Assembly (NCBI GenBank): GCA_032718475.1
Contig: JAUCBJ010005597.1
Coordinates: 1 to 64,000 of the forward strand
Source of the DNA: Nemertoderma westbladi
Taxonomy: Eukaryota; Xenacoelomorpha; Nemertodermatida; Nemertodermatidae
Direction: 5' to 3'
Length of the DNA: 64,000 nt
Both the position numbers and the translations under genes were made by a program. Positions within the stretch are counted from its first letter, which is position 1; each line of letters opens with the position of its first letter. Of the stretch, positions 1 through 10,524 are shown in pieces. The notes under the pieces are model-generated. The model saw only the letters and a program-made list of their open reading frames with translations. It had not been told where the DNA came from and searched no databases.

Positions 1-698
1 GCAGATGTTTCCCCATCTCTTTCAGATACCCCTTGATCTCCCCCCGGCATCCCCCCATGAACTCCAGACGTCGGTCCATCTTCCCCAGACTTCCCCCCAT
101 CTCTTCCTCCAGACGTGGCGGCATCACCGGCTGGATTAACCTCATTCAATCCATTTTCAGCCTTTATCGCAGTTGGACTCGGTTGGTTTGAGTTTGACAC
201 TTCCACCTTCTCATCTGAACCTCCTCCTGGCTGAGGGGGTGGTGGAGGTGGTGGGATGTCGTTGTCGACACCCGTGTTTGATTCTTCAATGCGGCCATTA
301 GATGACGCATCTATATCTTTAGCTTTTTCAACTTTAATACCCTTCTTTTCATTATATAAACGCTCAGATTCTAATTTAGCCAAGCGTATTTGCTCATTTT
401 TTATAAGTCTTTGTTTTTCTCTCATTCCGAAGCCCACAGTATCGCAAGCAAAGGCGTTGGCGATAACGTAAGTGAATGGACAGACGATGACTTCCGGTAT
501 AGATACGAATTCGCGGACCTCCATTCCTGGAGCATTGCTATTTTCTGAACCACTTTTAATGATGTCATATCGCTTTAGAATGCGTCGGACTTCTGCCTCA
601 GCAAAAACACTCGTCTGCAGTAAATAATCGAGTTCCTCTTTAGTTAACTGTGATTCATCGGTCGTCCCATTCTCTTCTATATCTCGTTCGTTATCCAT
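1..698 (-). CDS. Unrecognised protein, N-terminal part, runs off the left edge
   Basis: An open frame on the minus strand starts with ATG at 696-698 and stays open for 232 codons to base 1, so the gene is cut by the window edge. The N terminus is acidic (MDNERDIEENGTTDE). It is followed by a mixed region with a possible helix (residues ~15-50), a Cys-containing segment (FVSIPEVIVCPFTYVIANAF, about residues 70-90), and a Lys/Arg/Glu-rich probable coiled coil (about 97-135). A poly-Pro stretch (PPPPPPP) follows, then a Gly/Ser/Asp-rich tail with loose repeats of the TSGGRDGG kind. There is no signal peptide or membrane span. I do not recognise the family. The first ATG is preceded by AT-rich sequence with no further open frame, which supports the start, although an intron could lie outside the window. 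Confidence 0.6.
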   Translation of the reverse strand, partial: MDNERDIEENGTTDESQLTKEELDYLLQTSVFAEAEVRRILKRYDIIKSGSENSNAPGMEVREFVSIPEVIVCPFTYVIANAFACDTVGFGMREKQRLIKNEQIRLAKLESERLYNEKKGIKVEKAKDIDASSNGRIEESNTGVDNDIPPPPPPPQPGGGSDEKVEVSNSNQPSPTAIKAENGLNEVNPAGDAATSGGRDGGKSGEDGPTSGVHGGMPGGDQGVSERDGETS

Positions 699-1233
699 CC
701 TGATTTGTTACACATAAATTGATTTCAATTTATTATAATTGAGTGTTTCAGACCATTATGTATAAACTCAGATGTATAAACACAATAATAAATTAACTAA
801 TATAATACTTGTATAATATATAGTATTATATATTTATTGGCAACATGTCCGACCGCCTCAAGTTTTCTAATTATTGAATACCGTATAATTTTGGTGGTAA
901 TACATTTTATTAGAATTAATTAATTATGAACAATATTATTAATAAATACGTTTTAGATACCAATGATTAAAATATTATACATAAATTAGAGCGTCTCAAA
1001 CCTCCTAATTCATTATACAGTACTAATGTACAACACACTTTTTGATTTGTATTTTACTTATCCTAAAAATAAACAAATTTCATTTTCAAAATTTCAACAT
1101 TTAGTAGAACTTAGTTATTGTAAAGTTTGACATGCAAAGAACATTACAAAATTACTATTTGCTCTTATAGACTTCACTACTTTTTCGATAGTGTACAGTA
1201 GACATGGAGATGCTATTTACACTTCTCAAAAGT
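699..1233. other. AT-rich intergenic stretch
   Basis: No open frame or recognisable repeat. It lies upstream of the minus-strand gene at 1-698 and may hold its promoter; no motif can be assigned with confidence. Confidence 0.4.
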
Positions 1234-3230
1234 AACTACTACTACTACTAGGATCGGCATGCTGCATTGCAGCTGCATTTTTAAGAATGCTGTGCCGGCT
1301 TATCGACAAAATTGCACCGCCACAACTCCCTATCACCCATGACATTTGCTAGATCATCCGCATCTTCAAGGCCAGTGTCCTTTAAGATGCGTCTAAAGAA
1401 AGTCATGGGCTGTCCACCATGCTTATTCACTCCATGAGGCTGCCAAAGTACAAGATTATGCACTGGCTGGTCCTCACGGCGAAAGCAATGTCCTGCAGAG
1501 CGGAGGCGATTTTGTTCTAGTGTCAAGCTTGGGGGAACCAATGAGACACCTCCATGTTATATAGTGTCTGGTTGGAGATGTGTGCATTGTACTTGACACA
1601 ATGAACCCGGCGTAGCATTCTTGTGAATGTGCCATCCAGAGATTTGGTGTCCTCAGCAGTTAGAGCCCAGCATGGACTCCCATAGAGGAGTACTGGAACT
1701 ACTGCTGCTCTAAATAATCGGACCTTAAGTTTCCGATTAATTCTCGGCGACTTCCAAATCCTGGAAAGCCTATTCAAGGCAGCCCATGCCTTTCCCTTAC
1801 GTATTCGAAGGTCCTCACCTGACTTCCGGATCCATGATCCCAGGTAACAGAAGTCATCCACATGCTCAAGCATACCATCTTTTGAGCTTATGCTCATCCG
1901 ATCAGAGACTTGCTGAGGACTTCAAAAGTTAACTGTCAAAATTTTGGTCTTTCTGGAGTTAATAAAAAGACCAACACTAGAAGCAGCATGTTCTAATGAG
2001 TTGAGGAGCCGTTGGGCTCCCTCTAGTGATTCTGAGAGTACTCCTAAGTCATCAGCAAAGTCTAGATCAGTTAGGTACTTGGCAGGATTTCCTCGACTTC
2101 TGGAGCCAGTAGGTGGAGTTATCCTCACCCCATCATCATTATGATGATCTAAGGACATGCGTAGAACATAGTCAACAACAATTATGAACAAGAATGGTGC
2201 AAGTGTGTCTCCCTGGAGGACGCCCCATAACACTTCAAATGGTTCTGTGTCACCGTCAACAGTAGACACAAATGTTGTCGAACCATCGTATACTGATCTG
2301 ATTGCTGCAATAATTTCATCAGGAATCCCATATACTGAAAGTATGCTGAACATACGTGAGCGAGAGACTGAATCAAAGGCCTTGAAGAAGTCAACAAAGA
2401 TAACAGCCAGATGCCTGTCTTTCTTTTTTGATAACTCTTCAATTATCCTTCTAAGTGCCAAAATGGGCTCCATGGTCCCACGACCTTTACGGAACCCATT
2501 CTGATTTCCACGGAGCAGTCTCTCAATGGGATCCCTGATGCGATTTAATAGAATTCTATTGTATAGCTTTGCAGCAATCGAGATCAATGAGATTCCCCGA
2601 AAAGAACCATAGTGTTAGGTTGCCCTTCTTGGGAACTGGCACCAACTTATTTGTTTTCATTTCTTGTGGGACTCTTGTTGTTCGGTACATGTCTACTATG
2701 ATGGGATAGATGAGCTTTAAACACTCAGGTATTTTAAAGACCTCAGGGGGAACACCATCTACTCCACTGGCACGATTGGTTTTAATGCTCTTTGCAGCAG
2801 CCTTCACTTCTGCAAAGGAGATATCACCAATGGGAATATCTGGGAGTACAGACTCAGACACTTTTACTTCTATAAAGTTATCAGGCAATACCCTGTCATT
2901 ATTGAGGAGCTTTTCAAAGTGGGCCTTCCAACCATTGAGGCGATCGGCTGGTGATTCAGCCTTAACCTTGGTGGTTGGTTGGCTTTTTCGACCAGCAAGC
3001 AAGCAAGCAAGTTGATCAATCAATAAATTCCTCAAAGTACAATGAGATGCTTTGCGCTTGTCTAGATGAGCGTTCAAACACTTGAGAGAGGGGAATGCCA
3101 AACCCCGAATGTTACATCGAAGAGCATCAAAACGTTTCCTCACTTCAATGTTGGTTTGCACGTGGCCTACGTCATAGCAAGCCTTTAATTTTGCATTAAA
3201 GCTTAACAACAGGGAAGCTGATGTATCCAT
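1234..3230 (-). mobile_element. Degraded non-LTR retrotransposon (CFDP2/RTE-like), copy A
   Basis: The minus strand encodes the middle and C-terminal part of an endonuclease-reverse transcriptase in four pieces broken by frameshifts: 3230-2556, 2587-1922, 1897-1523 and 1541-1281. The second piece holds the polymerase core: VDFFKAFDS (first catalytic Asp at residue 66), GVLQGDTLAP (122-131) and FADD (177-180). The last pieces carry the C-terminal domain with GHCFRRE and the LLYGSPCW segment. The endonuclease domain is missing, so the copy is 5'-truncated as is usual for LINEs. The 3' end is a (TAG)n tract, read on the plus strand as ACTACTACT at 1234-1250. The clade assignment (RTE-like) is from memory of similar proteins annotated as craniofacial development protein 2-like. 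The copy is not functional as it stands. Confidence 0.85.
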
Positions 3231-4179
3231 GGCAAAGACGATAGAGCGGCTTCTAGAACACCAAAATACTACAGCGCGTTTCTATAGAGAAGCAAAATTG
3301 TGAATTTTGTCATTCTGCGGAATCGGCTATAAAGTCTACTCGGTGAAAAGCTCACAAATGCGATCACCTTGATCTGGCCGATGCTCGCAAGTGTCATCTA
3401 AGCGATCTGAATTATTAGTATTAATTAATAACAAGAACCGCAGCGCACAGAACAAAATGCCCCTTATCAATGAGGCGGTAAATTATACCCAAACGATGCT
3501 GGTAATGTAACAAGGAGTAATTGTTGACCCAAACGATGCCGGTAATGTAACAATTGTTGACCCAGCATTGAAAATGAATTTTATAAATTAGGCAGCAGCT
3601 TATTTTTAGCCATACTCATGCGGTGTTGCGTGATGTTAGGCTTATTCAGTAAAACATTATAAACAAGTACCGGCATGTAAAGAGTTAATCTCGAGATTTG
3701 AAACTTTATTTAACTCTATTACTTTTAATAAAAAATAATGTTATAAAATTTATCAGGAATTATGTTTGTGTACAAAGTAGGCGGGCCTTAGTGAAGATTA
3801 CCATTATCAATTAGCTATTTGTGTTGAAAGCCAACTACTCAGTTGTCCACAACCCATCAAGCAGAACTAATTTGGCAAAACGATGCAATGAGAAATGTGC
3901 CAACAAGCACAATGATACATTATAGTCCGAACAACTGCAACTAGAGCAACCTGTCAATCAAACAAGCGCAATCCTTTGATTGAAGTACATTTGGGAACGA
4001 CTGTACTAATACTGCAGAAAGAACGCAACTAACGCACGACACAATCATAAACCTTTTACCTAACTATCGAAGAATCCTCCAATAACCTCTCAAAGTAAGA
4101 ATTTCCTACGACGTATAACGATGTACCAGACCACGAACTTAAACATACGATTGAACTGCTATAGAATTACGAGACGGGG

Positions 4180-4335
4180 AGGGGATACTGGACGCAAAAC
4201 CCGCCCTGGCGACTTAATATCCCGCCTCAATGTTAAATTCTCAATTTAGGGAAAGGAGCAGGTTACAGTGGCACGTTATATTAACCAAAACAATAAACTA
4301 TACACAATAGATCAGGTTACAGTTTTATTTTTGCT
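4180..4335 (+). repeat. Dispersed repeat family with CAGGTTACAGT boxes, copy 1
   Basis: A segment with CAGGTTACAGT near 4259 and again near 4313, separated by a TTAACCAAAACAATAAAC core. The same arrangement occurs inverted at 44440-44570 and, more degraded, near 12420, 45545 and 46395. It lacks recognisable coding capacity and is probably a short non-autonomous element. Confidence 0.6.
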
Positions 4336-5010
4336 CATAAACAGCTGTTGTTTTCGTCGAATTTCCCCTGGAGAGGAATTAACTTTTATTGCATCCAGTT
4401 TCCCCCCCTATCTGAGAATTATTGTACATATTATTATAGTATTTTTCTGCTGTATGGTTCTACAAATACTGCTAGCATATTTAAACAGTGGGAAACATAA
4501 CAAGACTTTCGGACTAGACAACAGACGGGATGTAGTATTACAATTAATACCTGCATGATATTTCTATCCCCCCGTATTGGTACTAACTAATTTACTTATC
4601 TGCGTCGCTCCTTGATCAGTTAGTTACGTTTTTATCAGTCAGGTAAAATCAGCTGCCATTCACTGGCATTTGGGAAGAATTGAACAAGACGAAGCTGATT
4701 AATTCTACACTGGGGCGTAATAAAGGTATGCATGATAATCTACCATTGGCGATAATAATAATATAAAAGAATAACCACGCGTTATTTCCTGACAAATGCA
4801 GAACCTATATGGGTAAGCTGAAAATGAGTTGAATGTGCAGGTAGTCGAGTCCGATAGTTTCAGAAGCCTAATTTCATTTCATTTCCGGTATTGCTCCATC
4901 AACAGATAAAGTAACTGTATAATTAGTACAAATCACTAAAATGAAGATCTATAATTTTTAACATCGAGATTTGTCGCAAATGTTACCTCGGATACTGTGG
5001 CCTTCATGCT

Positions 5011-5196
5011 ACATGCTTCTCATCTTGTCATTTATTTATAATTTTTGGAGGATATTGAATGCATAGTGCAATTTTATCGAATTTTGCGGTGTCTAGAACT
5101 AGCGTAGAATAGCTTTACAGTGTCGTTGACATGCTTCTCATCTTGTCATTTATTTATAATTTTTGGAGGATATTGAATGCATAGTGCAATTTTATC
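5011..5196 (+). repeat. Direct duplication of 68 bp
   Basis: The block 5011-5078 is repeated essentially unchanged at 5129-5196, spaced 118 bp apart. It starts ACATGCTTCTCATCTTG and ends CAATTTTATC. Confidence 0.85.
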
Positions 5197-6536
5197 CCCA
5201 TTGAAGTCGACTATTTATGTAGCTTACTGTTATAGACATACTCTGTATGTGATGATAACGTTGGCAAGTTTTCCTCCCATGCTGACATTTTAATAGACCT
5301 TGAGAATATTGGACAATCCCGAAAAAAACTTACTTGCATCATTACTGAATGAAATAAGTACAGCTAATATGCTGTAAACGTTAAGCCCACAACCGTTGAC
5401 AGACACCCGAAAAACTGTTTTTACAAACAAAAATGAAAATGGAACTTAGGCTCTTGACTCTCGTTTACTGTTTTGGTTAGAATAAACAGGTTGCGAATGA
5501 TACGAGTAAAACTGTGCTGATATAGTTCCCACATCTGGACCAATTTAGCAATACCTTACAAATTTAAATATGTAAATATTTGCTTTGCATCCAGCTGATA
5601 AATATTACAGCATATATAGAGTATTGACGGTTGACAAAAAGCGCCTCAATCTCAGCTGTGATCTGGGGTTTGTCTTCATATGGCCTTCATCATTAGAACT
5701 GTCTAACTTAAAGATCACTCGAAGATAAGTTTACTGTGAGAAGCAAAGGTCGGGAAATGTAACTATCTATAAATTCTTAAGGATTTACTAACTGACTAAC
5801 TTACTTACTAACTTACAACTAATTAACTAAGTACTAAATAGCAAAGAAGAGAGTACCGCAGTACCACACCACAGGCAGACAGGATATCATAAATAAAGCT
5901 ACTAGAAGATAGGTTGTCAGAGAAACGCCGAGAAAAACTACAATTCCAACTACCGGTAAGCGAATTAAATATACCAATCGATTCGGAAATGGCTAACTAT
6001 ACAACATGTGTCCGAAGTGGCTAGTGGATGCATTGTGAAGTACGACCACTTGGTCACTCACTACTTTGTGCCATTCGAAGAGCATTAATTATAATGAGCA
6101 CACTCTGGATAATATAAAAAGAGCATGAGAGAAATTTTCAAGTACTGAGCAGCTGAGTAGGGTTTGTCTGGACGTTGTGAAATTCTTGTGAGTGATCATG
6201 ATCCCTCATCCCATTTTTTGTGATTTAGAATAACTGACGAAGAAGTCCATTATATATATTCGAATCCGAATCCGAAGTACCGCATTGACGTCCTCCCCCA
6301 GTGATGATATTGGCAGTCGATATTACCTGTATCGGAAGTACAGTCAATGTCAGTGTTGACCAGACCGTGGGATTCAATTCAATAAGGAACTTGAAAAGCG
6401 AGATCTAGAGCTTAACTTAAACAAAAGGTTATCTTGTGTACAACAAGGTCTTACGGGATTAAGCGGGATAATGGAAAGGTTGAGCCTGTTACAGTGGAAG
6501 AGTTTGTATCCGGTACCTTCATTAAGTACATCAGCA

Positions 6537-7080
6537 ATACTACTACTAGCATCGGCATGCTGCATTGCAGCTGCATTTTTAATAATGCTGTGCCGGCTTA
6601 TCGACAAAATGGCACCGCCACAACTCCCTATCACCCATGACATTTGCTAGATCATCCGCATCTTCAAGGCCAGTGTCCTTTAAGATGCGTCTCAAGAAAG
6701 TCATGGGCTGTCCACCATGCTTATTCACTCCATGAGGCTGCCAAAGTACAAGATTATGCACTGGCTGGTGCTCACAACGAAAGCAATGTCCTGCAAAGCG
6801 GAGGCGATTTTGTTTTAGTGTCAAGCTTGGGGGAACCAATGAGACACCTCCAATGTTATATAGTGTCTGGTTGGAGATGTGTGCATTGTACTTGACACAA
6901 TGAACCCGGCGAAGCGCTCTTGTGAATGTGCCATCCAGAGATTTGGTGTCCTCAGCAGTTAGCGCCCAGCATGGACTCCCATAGAGGAGTACTGGAACTA
7001 CTGCTGCTCTAAATAATCGGACCTTAAGTTTCCGATTAATTCTCGTTGACTTCCAAATCCTTGAAAGCCTATTCAAGGCA
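6537..7080 (-). mobile_element. Same non-LTR retrotransposon, copy B (3' end only)
   Basis: A 5'-truncated copy containing an uninterrupted C-terminal segment of 165 codons (7076-6579). It includes the LLYGSPCW and GHCFRCE motifs and the same 3' terminus as copy A, followed by a (TAG)n tail (ACTACTACT on the plus strand at ~6539). Identity to copy A (1250-1790) is very high by eye, and this copy keeps the frame that copy A lost. Flanks show only a weak, imperfect target duplication (ATCAGCAAT / TTCAGTAAT). Confidence 0.85.
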
Positions 7081-7084
7081 ATTC

Positions 7085-7620
7085 AGTAATGATGGGACAA
7101 TGATTCCAGATCCAGATTATAAAGATTGTCGAGATTGCGGAAGCTCTTGCTCATTTTTCATATGAGCACACAAAGAAAGCGATCGGTCATGCTGTTGGAT
7201 ATACAAGGTAGGATCATGCAGAAGGAATTCTGTATGATCCTGAGAAAGTACTGATCCTTACGCGATCCTCATATAGGAATGAGCTCAACTATTGTGCAGG
7301 AAATAGTTCCTTAGAAGGGATACAATCCTTCACAAAATCGCACATTTGTAGTATTGCAGGATCGCTCTTGGGTGTAAATATATAATTCACCATTCCCCTG
7401 ATGAATAAACTCTAAATGACTATTAAGATTCGATGCTACAAAATAAACAGTTTCGTTATTTTATTTTCATTTATCTGGATAGATATTTTGTAAGTAAAGG
7501 TCTATTGTAAAGTGTTTCATTACTTTAATTTTCAATGGTTTTCAACAAATTAAATAGTAGTGACAAGGTTCGTTCATGAACATTGAACCTAAAATCTCAT
7601 GGTAAACACCTCGGTGTCAG
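7085..7620. other. Intergenic, no feature seen
   Basis: AT-rich, with short broken frames only. Nothing recognisable. Confidence 0.4.
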
Positions 7621-7623
7621 CAA

Positions 7624-8540
7624 TGGTCAGTTTTACTCGGATGGATGAAGGATATAATAATTATGAGGATATTTATAATAATTATTATACTGATGATGAT
7701 GACAGAGAACATTATATTGACCAATGTTATGGGGGGTGATGAAATAGTTGATAGCTATGATGACAATGCCTACCCTTTAACCGCTTTGGAGTATTGTAAG
7801 AATTCATCTCCTCAAGTTCATAGACAGATAATGCAGATTTCCAAGATTCACTTGATCGGGTTCATCAAGTTACTAATAACATTTTTGATGATGTGACAAT
7901 TCATGTGGAAATTAATAACATGAACGTTTGGGTCAAAATAGACTCGGAATATATCAGATAATATACTTATCTTCGGGAAACAACTGAAGCACACAATATT
8001 GCTTTAAAACAAGTGTTTGAAGATAAGGTCCATTACGCAGAGGTCGATTAGCTAAGTTTGAATACGGAACTAACTGATCAGGCTGGTGTGGTGATGACTA
8101 TAACCGCTAATGCACCAAAATATGTCGCGGAGATTTACGTCAACTTGGATTCAACCTTTGTTCAACCTCTCTCACTAGCGGTGACGGGAGTGGCTTGTAA
8201 ATGGCCTGTCGAGTCGATGCCCCAACTGTTTATCCTTTTCAGTACATGGTTCATTCACATTCTATCGGCGAAGTAATCTCGGGGTATATCGTCAGAAATG
8301 GTATTTTGAATGAAAATAGAAAGAAAAGCGCAAAATTACCTCAACGATTTTAACGCACCGCCATCCAAGGAATTTCCATTACATCCGTCGATTACTTACT
8401 TAGCAGGAAGGTGTACCTATTACAATAACAAGAATGAACGAGTAGTAACTGGTTGGGGAAAGAAGAATGAAATGTGTGACATCTTTATTTATATCTACTA
8501 TGAATATAATACAAGCAATAAAATCCCCAGCGATCTATGA
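7624..8540 (+). pseudogene. Frameshifted coding remnant, unknown family
   Basis: Successive open pieces with protein-like composition follow each other in different frames. The first, from ATG 7624, is Asp/Tyr/Asn-rich and contains DDDDRE; it ends at a TGA after a GGGGGG run. The next frame continues acidic, and a third frame runs from about 7837 to 8050 with one internal TAA. Further pieces follow at 8058-8276 and 8310-8540. The pattern suggests a decayed gene or mobile-element protein. I do not recognise the family and assign no function. It is followed directly by a 41-bp tandem repeat. Confidence 0.3.
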
Positions 8541-8587
8541 AATTTACTTCGAATAAAGGACTCTGGGATAAAACCTTTGGAGTGGAC

Positions 8588-8912
8588 ATTGAACAACCAT
8601 CTGGATGACCTAGCCGAAGTACTACATCATTGAACAACCATCTGGGTGACCTAGCCGAAGTACTACATCATTGAACAACCATCTGGGTGACCTAGCCGAA
8701 CTACTACATCATTGAACAACCATCTGGGTGACCTAGCCGAAGTACTACATCATTGAACAACCATCTGGGTGACCTAGCCGAAGTACTACATCATTGAACA
8801 ACCATCTGGGTGACCTAGCCGAAGTACTACATCATTGAACAACCATCTGGGTGACCTAGCCGAAGTACTACATCATTGAACAACCATCTGGGTGACCTAG
8901 CCGAAGTACTAC
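8588..8912 (+). repeat. 41-bp tandem repeat, about 7.9 copies
   Basis: Unit ATTGAACAACCATCTGGGTG plus 21 further bases, starting at 8588, 8629, 8670, 8711, 8752, 8793, 8834 and 8875. The copies are almost identical, with a G/A change in the first and a G/C change in one other, so the array is young. Confidence 0.95.
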
Positions 8913-9245
8913 TTCAGGAAGACGAAATTAATCTAAACTCCGCAGTTTTGGTATTGCTTTCTACAATGAGATGCCCAATAACTGTAACCTAACCTAAAAC
9001 AAATATGTAACCTATAATGTAACCTAATAAAACAAGGAAATCACAACTAAATATTAATTCGAAATGTTTTAATCAATTTATTTATCACTAAAAACAGTCA
9101 AATAACGACCCCGTTTCTGTTTTCTCCTACATAATATATAGCAATCTCTACAGTACTCCTAAAGCTCAAACAGATGATCTGGGATACTAACAGTATCCCA
9201 ATAGTATACACATTATTAACATTATATTACAATAACTGACAGCTT

Positions 9246-9322
9246 GATAGTATTACAGTGCATAGTGCTGCGTGAAGGCTGTTAAACAGCCTTGACGCAG
9301 CACTATGCACTGCAATACTATC
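9246..9322. repeat. 77-bp near-perfect palindrome
   Basis: Two 38-bp arms around a single central base, with two mismatches. The left arm starts GATAGTATTACAGTGCATAG. It could fold as a very tight hairpin. It might be a MITE remnant or a recent palindromic insertion. Confidence 0.85.
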
Positions 9323-10084
9323 ACTAAGACAATTTGTTTAGAAAGCCAGTCACCCCTGTTGGAATAAATTACCTCGAGCTGAGGAATAATGGCGATAAGT
9401 GGGAAATATGAGAAATGAAACTGGCTCCCTTTAAATCTCTACAACATAATATGGGATGTCTAGATGAATGAATTCCCCTGGGACCCTGTGATGGAGATAG
9501 GGTGACTGAATGCTGGGGAACCTGGAGTGATGGGGCTGAAAATACAGGAAGCCAGCCAGTAAGACCATCTGTCATGCCAAACCTGTTGCATAGCACTGCA
9601 TTCTGACAATGATATCCATATAACTCCCTTCATGCCATAGGGATAAAATGTTCCACCGACCAGAAATGCAATGTATGCCTACCTAATGCGACCCACATAA
9701 AGAATATTGAAAAAACTGAATGTCTTGCATCCATTCACTTAAGGGTTTCGATTGAATGTCGCGCAAAGGACTATTTATAGTAAGCCTACTGAATTCTTCA
9801 TTCAAGATGCGGTATCTGCCAGCCATCGATTGATAGAGGAGATTTCATAGATAAAAATTTGACATCACCTTGGCACACCTTAACTACCTTATCGAAAAAG
9901 GCACGATTGAATTCTGGTGTAATAAATAACTGAATTTGAGAGAAATTCAATGATATGAAGGGGCATCACAAAAACATAATCGGAAGAAGGGCACTCGAGA
10001 TTTGTTAGCTGCGAGCTATCACATGGAAGATACAAAGTACATCATATCCCCTTAAAGAATTTAAAGCCACTGGTTGGCATATTG

Positions 10085-10153
10085 TATTGTGTAAGTAACC
10101 CGCAGATCCATCTAACTATATTGTGTAAGTAACCCGCAGATCCATCTAACTAT
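10085..10153 (+). repeat. Tandem duplication of about 35 bp
   Basis: ATTGTGTAAGTAACCCGCAG and the following bases to TAACTAT occur twice in succession. Confidence 0.85.
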
Positions 10154-10496
10154 AAAATTGATTAAATTTCTACAGGCACTGAATTTGTTTTCCATATTTT
10201 TGTGTTTCTCGCCACTACTATTAATCTCAATTGGCACCTTATTTTTTGAAAGAATGGTCCGCGATTACAGTTCCTATACCATGAATAATGATGCATAACA
10301 AAACAAACTTGACTTTTATTGTGCACGTCTTAAGAACCTGACCAGGTATAATATGGTGTTCATATCGCTGACAGTGTTTTTCGATTTCATGACAAATCTT
10401 CCAAAGAGACAACGATTCTACAGGGCCAAAGGTTCTACATCTACGCCTAAGCTTCAACAAAAAGTGTCAAATGTCCCAGAGTTGGGCCCAAGGTTC

Positions 10497-10524
10497 ACAA
10501 ACCTACATTATAATGTAGGTTTGT
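10497..10524. repeat. 28-bp perfect palindrome
   Basis: Arms ACAAACCTACATTA and TAATGTAGGTTTGT are exactly complementary with no spacer. Confidence 0.9.

Larger units (their letters stand above)
3331..6536. other. Intergenic, mostly non-coding
   Basis: No convincing gene. It holds one copy of a dispersed repeat (4140-4330) and a 68-bp duplication (5011-5196), listed separately. The open frame at 4268-4558 starts inside the dispersed repeat, and I do not regard it as a gene. Confidence 0.5.

Noticed and set aside
4268-4558. 96-codon frame starting MARYINQNNKL and its relative at 44519-44337
   Set aside because: Both begin inside copies of the dispersed repeat; similarity stops where the repeat stops.
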